DNA of 64,000 nucleotides. Origin: Succinivibrio sp. Lineage in GTDB: Bacteria; Pseudomonadota; Gammaproteobacteria; Enterobacterales; Succinivibrionaceae. Under the pieces are notes generated by a model. The model did not search any database. It was not told the origin of the DNA and saw only the letters and a list, made by a program, of their open reading frames with translations. The stretch spans positions 1 through 64,000 of the forward strand of contig JAILLS010000083.1 of assembly GCA_024693025.1 (NCBI GenBank), read 5' to 3'. Below, one piece after another: positions 46,450 through 56,342 of this stretch (position 1 is its first letter; each line of letters starts with the position of its first letter). A program made the translations under genes and the position numbers.

Positions 46450-49362
46450 TTAGTGCGTATCTCCGTTGCTATCTTCCGTGCTGCTCACAGCCTCATCAGT
46501 CCCGCTGCTCTCTGCAGCTGCGGACTCTTCTGCTGCTGCGGCGGCATTACTGATGAACTCATTCTGCTGTCTGAGCTCCTCCTGCAGCGCCTGCTTTTCA
46601 GCAGCTCTGGCCTCGGCTGTCTTGCGGGAGTTAGCCACCACATCCTCGGAGATGGCCTGCACGCCAATCACGCTCTCATCCTCGTTAAGCCGCATCAGGA
46701 TATTGCCTGTAGCGTTGCGGCTGTAGACTCCCACGGCATTGACCGGAGAGCGGATCAGGGTTCCCTTGTCGGTGATCAGCATATATTCTGAATTGTCATC
46801 CACTCTCACCGCGCCGACAATCTGTCCGCGCTTGTCGCTCTCCTTGAGCGCATAGATGCCGCTGGTAGCACGGTTGTGCATGGAAATCTCAAACAGATCC
46901 ATGCGCTTGCCAAAGCCCTTATCGGTAACCAGCAGACACTGATGATTAGGATCGGTAGGAGCAATCACCAGCAGTGACACCACGGTGGCCCCGTCTCTGA
47001 GCCTGATGCCCTTGATGGTGCCTGAGCCGCGTCCGCTCGGTCTTACTCCGGAGCCGCTGTGACGTGAAATCCCCACATCCTCGCTGCTCTCATCCTCGCT
47101 CTCGACGCTTTCGGCACTCTCCAGCTCATTCTCGGCTGCGTCCTTGTCGCGGCCTGAATAGTATTCACAGAAGCGCAGGCAGCGGCCGTTGGAGCTGAAC
47201 AGGAAGACATCATCATCGCCGCCTGAAATCTCCACGCCGATGAGTTCATCGCCTTCCTGCAGGTTCAGGACCTTCAGCGCGTTATTGTTGTTGCGGGCCA
47301 CGAAGCTGTTGAGATCAGAGCATCTGATCTTCTTGACCCGTCCCTGCTTGGTAGCCATAAAGATATAGGTTTCATCATCAAATTCAGGGATCGGCAGCAG
47401 CGTCGTGATCCGCTCGTTCTCCTCGATCTTGAAGAGATTGTTGATGGAGCGGCCGCGCCAGGTGCGGTTATCGGAGGTCGGCAGATCATAGACAATGGTG
47501 ACAAAGACCCGTCCCTGCGAGGTAAAGCACAGCAGACGGTCATGGGTATTGGTCACCACCACATTGGTGATGTAATCCTCATCCTTAAGCTTGGCTGCCG
47601 CCCTGCCATGTCCGCCGCGATGCTGACTCTCATAGGTGGCGATATCCTGATACTTCACATAACCCTGCGAGGACATGGTCACAATCACATCCTGTCTGGC
47701 AATCAGCTCCGCCTTGTCAAACTTGCCTAAATCCACGGTAAAGTCGGTACGGCGCTTATCGTTGTACTCGTTGCGCACCGCCAGCATTTCCTCGCGGATC
47801 ACCTGCCGCATCCGCTCAGGCTTGTTGAGAATCTCCAGATAATTTCTGATATGCTCAAGCAGCTCCTTATAGTCATTGCGGATTTCATCCTGCGCCAGGT
47901 GAGTCAGGCGGGAGAGCTGCAGCGCCAGAATAGCGCGGGCCTGTTCTTCCGACAGGAAATACTGTCCGTCGTGAATACCGCGATCCTCAGGAATGCCCTG
48001 CGGCAGAGAAATATTAATGCCTTCCTCGGTGCGCTCAATAAGCGGCTCGATTTCGGCAGAGTCCCAGGGCTCGGCCATCAGCTTCTGTCTGGCATCCTCC
48101 TGATTCTGCGAGGAGGTGATGAGATCAATCACCCGCTGAATATTGGCCTTAGCGACCATCAGACCTTCATCAATATGAGCCTTGCGGCGATCCTGACGCA
48201 AAAGGAACACGGTTCTGCGGGTCACCACCTCACGGCGGAACTTCACGAATTCGACAAGAATATCCTTAAGCGGCAGCAGGCGCGGATGGTTATGCACCAG
48301 GGCGACCATATTGATGGCAAAGGAGGACTGCAGCAAGGTGCTCTGGAACAGATTATTGAGCACCGCCTCCGGATAGGCGTCCCGCTTGAGATCGATGGCG
48401 ATGCGCACCGGATTGTCCTTATCGGAGAGATCATTGACCTCGGCAATGCCTTCAATCTTCTTTTCCCGTACTAGGGAGGCGATCTGCTTGACGATATCTA
48501 TCTTGTGTACCACATACGGAATTTCATCCACATAGATGGTCTGACGTCCGGACTTATCCGTCTCGATATGGGTGCGTGAGCGGATCACGCAGCGTCCCTT
48601 GCCGGTGGCATAGGCCTGCCTGATGCCGTCATTGCCGACGATGATGCCGCCCGTAGGAAAATCAGGTCCCGGGATATACTTCATCAGCTCGTCAAGCTCA
48701 ATCTGCGGATTATCGAGTACGGCCAGGGCTCCGTCGATCACCTCCATCAGATTATGCGGAGGAATGTTGGTCGCCATACCCACTGCGATGCCTGAGGAGC
48801 CGTTGACCAGAAGATTAGGGAAACGGGTCGGCAGCACTTCCGGGATCTGCTCGTTGCCGTCATAGTTTGGATAGGTATTGACCGTGTCCTTGTCGATATC
48901 CTCGAGCATGAGCTCGGCGATCTTGTTCATCTTGACTTCGGTATAACGCATGGCGGCTGCGCCGTCACCGTCAATATCACCGAAGTTGCCCTGACCGAAA
49001 ATCAGCGGCTCGCGCATGGAGAACCACTGCGTCATGCGCACAATGGTATCGTAAACCGCCACATCGCCGTGCGGATGGAATCGGCCGATCACATCGCCCA
49101 CAATACGGGCTGACTTCTTGGTCTGCCCGGTATGCCAGACCTTCAAATCATACATGTCAAACAGTACGCGGCGGTGTACTGGCTTCAAACCGTCGCGCAC
49201 ATCCGGCAGCGCACGGTCCACAATGACACTCATGGCATAGTCAATAAAGGACTGTTTTAACTCCTCTTCCAAATTGACTAGTTTGACATTGTCATTCAGC
49301 CCTCTGGCACTCAGGCCTGCGGCATTCTGATCCTGATTCTGATCTTGATTCTGGTCGGTCAT
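46450..49362 (-). CDS. gyrA: DNA gyrase subunit A
   Basis: [54 protein letters not shown] (catalytic Tyr); GyrA box-like QHRGGHG; acidic C-terminus. Confidence 0.97.
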   Translation of the reverse strand: MTDQNQDQNQDQNAAGLSARGLNDNVKLVNLEEELKQSFIDYAMSVIVDRALPDVRDGLKPVHRRVLFDMYDLKVWHTGQTKKSARIVGDVIGRFHPHGDVAVYDTIVRMTQWFSMREPLIFGQGNFGDIDGDGAAAMRYTEVKMNKIAELMLEDIDKDTVNTYPNYDGNEQIPEVLPTRFPNLLVNGSSGIAVGMATNIPPHNLMEVIDGALAVLDNPQIELDELMKYIPGPDFPTGGIIVGNDGIRQAYATGKGRCVIRSRTHIETDKSGRQTIYVDEIPYVVHKIDIVKQIASLVREKKIEGIAEVNDLSDKDNPVRIAIDLKRDAYPEAVLNNLFQSTLLQSSFAINMVALVHNHPRLLPLKDILVEFVKFRREVVTRRTVFLLRQDRRKAHIDEGLMVAKANIQRVIDLITSSQNQEDARQKLMAEPWDSAEIEPLIERTEEGINISLPQGIPEDRGIHDGQYFLSEEQARAILALQLSRLTHLAQDEIRNDYKELLEHIRNYLEILNKPERMRQVIREEMLAVRNEYNDKRRTDFTVDLGKFDKAELIARQDVIVTMSSQGYVKYQDIATYESQHRGGHGRAAAKLKDEDYITNVVVTNTHDRLLCFTSQGRVFVTIVYDLPTSDNRTWRGRSINNLFKIEENERITTLLPIPEFDDETYIFMATKQGRVKKIRCSDLNSFVARNNNNALKVLNLQEGDELIGVEISGGDDDVFLFSSNGRCLRFCEYYSGRDKDAAENELESAESVESEDESSEDVGISRHSGSGVRPSGRGSGTIKGIRLRDGATVVSLLVIAPTDPNHQCLLVTDKGFGKRMDLFEISMHNRATSGIYALKESDKRGQIVGAVRVDDNSEYMLITDKGTLIRSPVNAVGVYSRNATGNILMRLNEDESVIGVQAISEDVVANSRKTAEARAAEKQALQEELRQQNEFISNAAAAAEESAAAESSGTDEAVSSTEDSNGDTH

Positions 49363-49618
49363 TAAAAATACCTTGCTAATTCAATTTATTCATCGCAAAA
49401 AAAACAGATATATCTTACCATTTAGCTGATTATTTTTCAATAAAATACCGCGGGATTAAGCTCTTTTTAGCTGAATTGTCGATACTTGAACAAAATGAAC
49501 CTGCCTCATAGGATGAAGACATAAATTTCTGAAGACAAGCTTTAAGCATCAGGAGCATAAATGAGCAAGAGTATGGGAACTCCCTGGTGTAGCAGGAGAA
49601 AAGGGCTGCTGACTGATA

Positions 49619-49643
49619 CAAAAAATGCTCCCTAAAGAGCATC
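49619..49643 (-). terminator. Terminator of the second IHF-alpha-like gene
   Basis: Minus-strand ATGCTCtttaggGAGCATTTTTT. Confidence 0.8.
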
Positions 49644-49679
49644 CGTAGACAAGTTTACACTAGCATTGGCCGCAGGCTG

Positions 49680-49964
49680 CTATCTGCCGCAGACCCTTTT
49701 TTTCATTTTAGCCCCGATTTTGAAGGTGGTCACCCTCCTTGCAGTTACTTCAACCTCTTCGCCTGTTTTAGGATTACGCCCGGGACGGGCATTCTTCTCA
49801 CGCAGGATAAAATTGCCAAAACCGGTTAGCTTCACTGGTTCACCCAGTTCCAGACTGTGTGCAATACTTTCAAAAAAAGCATCCACAAAATGCCCTGCCA
49901 GTTCTTTGGGAATGGCATTGCTCTGTACGATACGTTCCGCTATATCTGCCCTTGTTAAGGTCAT
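49680..49964 (-). CDS. IHF alpha-subunit-like DNA-bending protein (copy 2)
   Basis: [89 protein letters not shown]. Start placed at the internal ATG. Confidence 0.9.
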   Translation of the reverse strand: MTLTRADIAERIVQSNAIPKELAGHFVDAFFESIAHSLELGEPVKLTGFGNFILREKNARPGRNPKTGEEVEVTARRVTTFKIGAKMKKRVCGR

Positions 49965-50238
49965 AAAAACTCCTTTGCCCGAGATTGAAGGGTAAGATCG
50001 CACTAATTGTAGCAGAAAAGAATGAGTTATTAGTGAGTTCGACCAATATTTTTAATATTTTTTAAAAAAAAAGTCTATGATCTCTTTGCCTTTTTTCTTG
50101 CAATAGTGAGGCTTTTTGCTGATAAAAATAACGCGTATAAACCTTTTTTTACTTTTAAAAACACTGACTCATGCTAAAATCAGAAGGTGAATTTTTTAAC
50201 ATAAATCAAGGAAATTGTAATCATTAAGCGCACATAAA

Positions 50239-50255
50239 GTGAAAAAAATTTTCAC
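50239..50255. repeat. Operator-like inverted repeat upstream of IHF-like copy 2
   Basis: GTGAAAA-AAA-TTTTCAC perfect 7-bp half-sites. Confidence 0.35.
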
Positions 50256-50388
50256 CTAGCCCAGAACTTTACAGATCTTGCTCAAACTGACAGGGCTCGC
50301 CAGCCCAAAACAGGGATTTTATTAAATAACAAAAAGATATGCAGTCCATACTCTTAGGCTGCAGGGACGTGAAGAGGACCTTGGTCTT

Positions 50389-50814
50389 TTAGCTTAGGTT
50401 AACGAGATCTGCCGGGGAGAAGGATTTAGGCTGCTGCAGTCCGCCCTGCTGCAGAAAGACCTTCCAGAACCGCACAGCCGCGATAAAGAGGCTTAACTGA
50501 TCCTCAAACTTCTGATAGGCAAGATCATCTGCCAGCACCCGCGTCAGAGTCAGAAGCCCCTTGCGCTTGTCAAAGCCCAGCGAGCCGAAGGCGCTACCGC
50601 GGCCTAAGTGATTGGCCTGCATCAGATAGCGCAGATTATCCATATCAAGCGGCAGCTCTCCAATCTCGGCGATGATAAACAGCCTCCTCTCATGATGTTC
50701 AAAGAACAGCACATCATCATCAAACTCGGCCGCGCAGGTATGCTCTTTAGACAGAGCAAGACCAGGGGCGCCGAGTCTTTGTCCTAAGGTACTGATAAGT
50801 TCTTCAGCCAGCAT
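50389..50814 (-). CDS. CesT-family type III secretion chaperone-like protein (paralogue of 81-509)
   Basis: LGQRLGAPGLALSKEHTCAAEFDDDVLFFEHHERRLFIIAEIGELPLDMDNLRYLMQANHLGRGSAFGSLGFDKRKGLLTLTRVL...FEDQLSLFIAAVRFWKVFL. Confidence 0.75.
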   Translation of the reverse strand: MLAEELISTLGQRLGAPGLALSKEHTCAAEFDDDVLFFEHHERRLFIIAEIGELPLDMDNLRYLMQANHLGRGSAFGSLGFDKRKGLLTLTRVLADDLAYQKFEDQLSLFIAAVRFWKVFLQQGGLQQPKSFSPADLVNLS

Positions 50815-51036
50815 GCTTCACCCCTTGTTCTTCTCACGGTGTACTGATCTTTATTCTACTGTTAATTGCACCTCTGAACTAAGATTAAATCGCAATTTTG
50901 CTCAGTACCGCAAAGTGTTAGGGCGTGCTTTGCGCAGATCGTCCTCTTCTTTGCGCGGCATGCTACGACTTTTCGCGACGGTTTTGCTATCATGGAGAGC
51001 AATCTTATGTGAAGGCTTAACCAAGGATGAATGACG

Positions 51037-51954
51037 ATGTGGTTTAAAAACGCCCGCCTCTATAACGTTGATTTAACTGAACTTAAATCAGTCTTTGACG
51101 ATGAACAGCAACTCAATGACGCCCTGAGCAGCACCTCCTTTACTCCCTGCACGGCCCAGGAGGTTGCCACCAGCGGCTTTATCCCGCTGTTTGGTCCTGA
51201 CACACCCTACTGCTATCGGCAGGGACAGCACTATTTCTGTCAGCTGCAGGAAGAAAACAAGCTGCTGCCGGCCTCGGTGGTCAAAAATGAGCTGGAGAAC
51301 CAGATCAGAATCAAGGAACAGGAGCTCAACCGCAAGGTCAATCATGACGAGCGCAACGCGATGAAGACCGCGGTGCAGAACCAGCTGCTCTCCCGCGCCT
51401 TTACTACAAGACGCACCTATCTCATCTGGATTAATCCCGAGTCGAAGCTGGTCGCCATCGGGGCATCCTCAGCCAAACGAGCCGAAGGCGTGCTGGCCAT
51501 GTTAAGACAGGCTCTGGGCAGCTTCCCGGCTAAGATTCTGCAGCCGCGCTGCGTGGTAGAGGACAGAATGACCGCCTGGCTCTCAGATCCTGCTGAGCTG
51601 CCTGAGCAGTTTGCCTTAGGCACCGACACCGTACTCAAAAGCCCTGCCGAGGAAGGCGGCGTGATCCGAGCCTCCCGCGAGGATCTGACCTCTGAGGAGA
51701 TTGCGGTGCATATCAATTCAGGCAAGGTTTCCACTGAAGTACAGGTAATCTTCAGGGAAGCCGTCTCGCTGGTGCTGACCTCAGATTTAAGCTTAAAGCG
51801 CCTCAAGCTTCTCGATCTCTATCTTGAGCGGATGCTGCCTGAGCAGACGGATGATGAGATTGCCAATCTGCAGGGACAGCTGATCATTCAGGCCGACCTT
51901 TTAAATGAACTCGGCCTTGCCATCATGGAGATCTTTGACTGTGACCATCAGTAG
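51037..51954 (+). CDS. rdgC: Recombination-associated protein RdgC
   Basis: MWFKNARLYNVD...LSSTSFTPCTAQEVATSGFIPLFG; VVKNELENQIRIKEQELNRKVNHDERNAMKTAVQNQLLSRAFTTR. Confidence 0.93.
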   Translation: MWFKNARLYNVDLTELKSVFDDEQQLNDALSSTSFTPCTAQEVATSGFIPLFGPDTPYCYRQGQHYFCQLQEENKLLPASVVKNELENQIRIKEQELNRKVNHDERNAMKTAVQNQLLSRAFTTRRTYLIWINPESKLVAIGASSAKRAEGVLAMLRQALGSFPAKILQPRCVVEDRMTAWLSDPAELPEQFALGTDTVLKSPAEEGGVIRASREDLTSEEIAVHINSGKVSTEVQVIFREAVSLVLTSDLSLKRLKLLDLYLERMLPEQTDDEIANLQGQLIIQADLLNELGLAIMEIFDCDHQ

Positions 51955-53197
51955 GAAACCAGAGCTTTTAGCTCCCGCAGGCAGCCTTGAGCATGTCAGA
52001 ATGGCTCTCTCCTATGGAGCTGATGCCGTCTATGCCGGAGTACCGCGCTGGAGTCTGAGAGTGCGCGGCAACGGTTTTTCCCTCGAAGACTTTGCCGAGG
52101 GCATTGCGCTCTCACATCAGCTTGGCAAACGCTTTCATGCCGTGCTCAATGCCATTCCTCACGCCAGACGCACCCAGAGCTTTCTGCCCGCTCTCGATGA
52201 GATCGCCGCCTTAAAGCCGGATGCCTTTATTATGGCCGATCCGGGGCTTATCTCCATAGTGCGCGAGCGCTACCCGGAGATCCCCATTCACCTGTCAGTA
52301 CAGGCCAATACCGTCAATGCCTGGTCAGTCAAATTCTGGCAGAAGATTGGCGTGACCCGCTGTATCCTGGCCCGGGAACTGACCCTGTCTGAGATTGCCA
52401 TGATCCGCGCTGACTGTCCGGATATGGAGCTGGAGGTCTTTGCCCATGGCGCATTATGCATTGCCGTCTCGGGACGCTGTCTCATCTCGGGGCTTTTAGC
52501 CAGGCGCGATGCCAATGTGGGAGCCTGCAACAATGCCTGCCGCTGGGCCTTTAATACCAGAAACATCCGCGTCATGACCGCCGAGCTTGAGGATCAGTTC
52601 AATCATCCCGGTGAATGGATGGAGCTTGAAGAGGATGCCCACGGCTCCTATCTGATGAACTCCAAGGATCTCTGCACGCTGCCTCTTTTGGACAAGCTCA
52701 TGGAGATCGGAGTGGATTCCCTGAAAATCGAAGGGCGCTCCCGCTCTCCTTTTTACAGTGCCATTGTCTCACGCGCCTATCGTCTGGGCATCGATGCTGT
52801 GGCTGAAGGCAGAGACGTGCCTGAGGAAGCGCAGTATCTCGTTAACAGCATCATGTCGCGCAAATACACGACTGCCCTGCTCGTCCCGCATCGTCCCGAT
52901 GAAACGCAGGATTATGAAACCAATACGCCTACCCGCGGCAGACTGGAGATCGTAGGCTCGCTCACCGCTCAGGACACAGACGGCACCCTGACCATCGAGG
53001 TTAAGAACCATTTTGAAAACACCAGCAGGCTGCTCATCAGCACGCCGGAGGGTCTCATTCCTCTGGATGCCTCAGCGCTGTGCGATCTGAAAGGAGAGCC
53101 TCTGAGTGTCGCTAAAGGCTCAGGCTGGACAGTGAAGCTGCCGTGCGACAGACAACTTGATCTGAGCACGGCCGTGCTGCTGTGTGAACAGGACTAG
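51941..53197 (+). CDS. trhP: Peptidase U32-family tRNA hydroxylation protein (TrhP/YegQ-like)
   Basis: RKPELLAPAGSLEHVRMALSYGADAVYAGVPRWSLRVRGNGFSLEDFAEGI; MELEVFAHGALCIAVSGRCLISGLLARRDANVGACNNACRWAF; SLKIEGRSRSPFY. GTG start proposed, overlapping rdgC; start uncertain. Confidence 0.9.
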   Translation: MTISRKPELLAPAGSLEHVRMALSYGADAVYAGVPRWSLRVRGNGFSLEDFAEGIALSHQLGKRFHAVLNAIPHARRTQSFLPALDEIAALKPDAFIMADPGLISIVRERYPEIPIHLSVQANTVNAWSVKFWQKIGVTRCILARELTLSEIAMIRADCPDMELEVFAHGALCIAVSGRCLISGLLARRDANVGACNNACRWAFNTRNIRVMTAELEDQFNHPGEWMELEEDAHGSYLMNSKDLCTLPLLDKLMEIGVDSLKIEGRSRSPFYSAIVSRAYRLGIDAVAEGRDVPEEAQYLVNSIMSRKYTTALLVPHRPDETQDYETNTPTRGRLEIVGSLTAQDTDGTLTIEVKNHFENTSRLLISTPEGLIPLDASALCDLKGEPLSVAKGSGWTVKLPCDRQLDLSTAVLLCEQD

Positions 53198-54358
53198 TCA
53201 GCCTGCAGGCTGACTGTAGTAGCGCTGCTTGTTGCGATACATGTACTCATCAGCTGCGGTAATAAAGCTCTTCACATCCTTGAATTCAGGACGGTAGAAC
53301 ACATAGCCTACCGAAATGGAGAGCTTATAAGGCAGCTTGGACGCATGCGCAATCTTCTGCATCAGCTGCTCGAGCTCCTGCTGATTGCGCTTCATCTCTT
53401 CGCCCTGCGCATTCTGGAATACCAGCACAAACTCATCTCCGCCATAGCGGCCGGCAAAGCATTCATGATTTTCACAGAAATCCCGGATCCCTCCGGCAAT
53501 ATAGATTAAGGCGCGATCTCCCTCGGCATGCCCGTAGGTATCATTGATCTGCTTGAAGCCGTTGATATCGATAAACATCAGGCACAGCTTCTGCCGCTTG
53601 CTCTGATTGTGAGAGCTAAAGAACCGGTTAAGATACAGGTTCAGCTCACCGCGGTTGTTGAGCTTGGTCAGCCCGTCCAGGGAGATCCCGCGATGCTGCA
53701 TGGTAATGAAGATATAGAACAGTGTCAGGGTATACACGGGTACCGCCACGGGATATTCCACCTGAAACTCCCAGTACATGCCGAGCATCGGGACGGTCCC
53801 CAGCCCCAGGATATAGTAAAGATGCACCGGCACCTGCCCCTGGACACGGGTGGCGTCAATGGTGGTCAGAGGATCGATGAGCGATAGCACCTGATAGACG
53901 ATGTATACGACCAGCACTGTCCAGAAGGACTCCCCCAGATAAATGCGGTTCTCCACGCCGATATAGACAATGCGCCCGTGAGAGAAGGAGGTGAAAATCA
54001 TGCAGGTGATAAACCAGAAAGGCAGCGAAAACATCAGGAAGGACAGGATATTCGGGATGCGCTGCGGGAAGAAAATAATGCATTCATCCAGAAACAGACT
54101 GTAGCCCATATAGACCACCCAGAACAGGAACAGCGTCACCACCAGCAGAGTCACATAGGGGCTGACCTCATTATATGTGGCATAGATGCGCAGGGCTCTT
54201 GAGAGCAGATCAAGGATCACAAGCACCGCTACTCTCATGGTGATTCTGAAGAACAGATAGATATTAGATTCGTAGTTAGAGCGGCTCGTATAGAACAGAC
54301 AGCCTAAACAGCATAAGCAGAAAATATCCACTTCAAGACACAGCAAGAGATTGTTCAT
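53198..54358 (-). CDS. Membrane-anchored GGDEF diguanylate cyclase (tandem copy B)
   Basis: Multiple N-terminal TMs; LDGLTKLNNRGELNLYLNRFF...MFIDINGFKQINDTYGHAEGDRALI...GRYGGDEFVLVF...SISVGY. Confidence 0.93.
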   Translation of the reverse strand: MNNLLLCLEVDIFCLCCLGCLFYTSRSNYESNIYLFFRITMRVAVLVILDLLSRALRIYATYNEVSPYVTLLVVTLFLFWVVYMGYSLFLDECIIFFPQRIPNILSFLMFSLPFWFITCMIFTSFSHGRIVYIGVENRIYLGESFWTVLVVYIVYQVLSLIDPLTTIDATRVQGQVPVHLYYILGLGTVPMLGMYWEFQVEYPVAVPVYTLTLFYIFITMQHRGISLDGLTKLNNRGELNLYLNRFFSSHNQSKRQKLCLMFIDINGFKQINDTYGHAEGDRALIYIAGGIRDFCENHECFAGRYGGDEFVLVFQNAQGEEMKRNQQELEQLMQKIAHASKLPYKLSISVGYVFYRPEFKDVKSFITAADEYMYRNKQRYYSQPAG

Positions 54359-55476
54359 AGCAGACTTGCTCCATACTGCTTTTCGGAATACATTTCACCC
54401 TCAGCCTGAGAGAGCGCCTCATCAAAATTGCGCCCGTGATCATCAAGTCTGGCCACCCCGATGCTGATGCTGATCTTGAAGGGCAGATCCTCCTGCTCTG
54501 AACGCAGATTGATGAGCTCCCTGGTCGTCAGAATAAAATCCTTGACCTCAAGATCATCCTGCACAAACAGAATCGCGACAAACTCATCTCCGCCCATGCG
54601 GCACACAAAATGTCTGGTGTGCTCAAGCTTCTGCATCAGAACCTCAGCGATGAGCTTCAAGGCCAGATCTCCGGCCACATGCCCGTAATTATCATTGATC
54701 TTCTTAAAGCGGTTGACGTCAAAATACAGCACATATGGCTGCAGGTTTTTGGCGCGGCTGCGGTAGTTGTACTTGAGAAAAGAGCTCAGACAGCTGCGAT
54801 TGTTCAGCTTGGTGAGCGGATCCTTGGAGATCCAGGTATTCTGCAGGCTGATAAAATAAATCAGCATGCCTAAGGTCACAGACGGGGCCACCACCGGCAG
54901 GAAGGTTGAATACTGCACAATGCCAGAAACCATGCCCAAAAGGGTCAAAAAGATAATGCCGAGGCTGGCGGATACCGTTAATCTGCGCCGCGCATAATGC
55001 AGATCCCTTATGCACATATAGATGGACAGTACCCCGCACATCCAGGGGATAGCGACCACCGTCCACATATATCCGCCGCGGATCTCCACGCCCTCTTCAC
55101 TGACAACAAAGAGCAGATTATGCCAGGGCGAGGTAAAGGAAAACAGACTGTAGAGCACAATCACTACCCTGAAGAAGCGATCAAAGGGTACTTCGCGCAG
55201 CTTGCGGCGCGGCCGCAGCACACTGAAGACATAGACATACCAGTCATAGGCAAGAGCGCAGAATAATGGCATCAGACAGGCTAAGGAAAAATTAACCAGG
55301 TAGGAGATCTGATGCTTTAAGGAAATGGTCTGGACTATTTCAAAGATGCAGATTAACAGCAGCTGCACACAGATCCAGAAGATCAGGCGGGCCTTGACAT
55401 CCTGCCTTTTATAGGACTGCAACATGATGCCGCATAAAATGCAGCAGCAGATTAAATTAACTTCACACTCTAGCAT
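54355..55476 (-). CDS. Membrane-anchored GGDEF diguanylate cyclase (tandem copy A)
   Basis: Multiple N-terminal TMs; KDPLTKLNNRSCLSSFLKYNY...YFDVNRFKKINDNYGHVAGDLALKLIAEVL...CRMGGDEFVAI; 4-nt overlap with the downstream gene. Confidence 0.93.
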   Translation of the reverse strand: MLECEVNLICCCILCGIMLQSYKRQDVKARLIFWICVQLLLICIFEIVQTISLKHQISYLVNFSLACLMPLFCALAYDWYVYVFSVLRPRRKLREVPFDRFFRVVIVLYSLFSFTSPWHNLLFVVSEEGVEIRGGYMWTVVAIPWMCGVLSIYMCIRDLHYARRRLTVSASLGIIFLTLLGMVSGIVQYSTFLPVVAPSVTLGMLIYFISLQNTWISKDPLTKLNNRSCLSSFLKYNYRSRAKNLQPYVLYFDVNRFKKINDNYGHVAGDLALKLIAEVLMQKLEHTRHFVCRMGGDEFVAILFVQDDLEVKDFILTTRELINLRSEQEDLPFKISISIGVARLDDHGRNFDEALSQAEGEMYSEKQYGASLL

Positions 55477-55551
55477 CTTTCAGAATTAAACCTGCCAGGC
55501 TTAAGCCTGTCCTGACTGCCCGCGGTTAACCAGACTGACTCTCAGCCTTAC

Positions 55552-56172
55552 CTAGTAACTGTCAGTATCGCGCAGCTGTCTTAAAATTTCCTGCTTGGTC
55601 TCTTCACGCGCCTTGCGTCTGGCTTCCTGAATATCACCGCCTGAAGCCCAGCCTGAAATAGACTTGCGGCTCTCCTGCTCTCTGCGGATGCGTGCCAGCT
55701 GCTGTGCCGACATCGGCTTGGCCTCACCGTCGCCCTTAGCCCAGGCTCCTAAGCCTCTGAGTTTTTCGGCATCGAGGTGGATTCTGCCATCCCGCAGCGC
55801 CTCACGATCGGCAATCACCGAATCACCACGCTCACTGGCGCTCTCCTCATAGAGCTTCTGCCGTGCTTCCTTCTCTTCTTCGGTTTCAGGCGCCTTGCTC
55901 TTGGCAATAGCCTGGCGCTGCACGGAAGTGGCACGATCATTGAGCAGCTCCTGACGCAGAGCCTTACGCTGTCTGTCAAGTTCTGCCTGATTGATATTTT
56001 TCTCTTTAGGTGCCGCAGGAGCACTCTTCGCCTTATCAGCAGGAGCAACCTCTGAGACCGGGGTCTGCTCGAGCTCGAGATCGAGATCATCTGCAGCATA
56101 GCCTAGCTGAATAGGCATCAGCATAGCCATCAGCCAGAGAAGGGCTCCCGGTCGACGATTCTGTCTATTCAT
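55552..56172 (-). CDS. Hypothetical periplasmic protein (paralogue of 56343-56738)
   Basis: Start at the internal MNRQNRRPGALLWLMAMLMPIQLGYAA (signal-peptide-like); shared block RQRKALRQELLNDRATSVQRQAIAKSKAPETEEEKEARQKLYEESASERGDSVIADREALRDGRIHLDAEKLRGL. Confidence 0.75.
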   Translation of the reverse strand: MNRQNRRPGALLWLMAMLMPIQLGYAADDLDLELEQTPVSEVAPADKAKSAPAAPKEKNINQAELDRQRKALRQELLNDRATSVQRQAIAKSKAPETEEEKEARQKLYEESASERGDSVIADREALRDGRIHLDAEKLRGLGAWAKGDGEAKPMSAQQLARIRREQESRKSISGWASGGDIQEARRKAREETKQEILRQLRDTDSY

Positions 56173-56302
56173 GCTTCCCACCTTTATAAAACTTTCTTCT
56201 AACTTAATTATAAAAAAATTCTTGATAAAATCCACAATTAAAAACAAATTATTCAGTTAATCAGTTTAATTTTCTGCGTAACTAAAAACTTTTAGGGGAG
56301 AC

Positions 56303-56331
56303 AAAAAAGTCTTCTCTTGAGGAGAAGACTG
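56303..56331 (-). terminator. Terminator of 56343-56744
   Basis: Minus-strand AGTCTTCTCctcaaGAGAAGACTTTTTT. Confidence 0.85.
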
Positions 56332-56342
56332 AAGGCTTATGG

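Noticed and set aside
47851-48474. 207-aa ORF antisense to gyrA
   Set aside because: Antisense shadow of gyrA.
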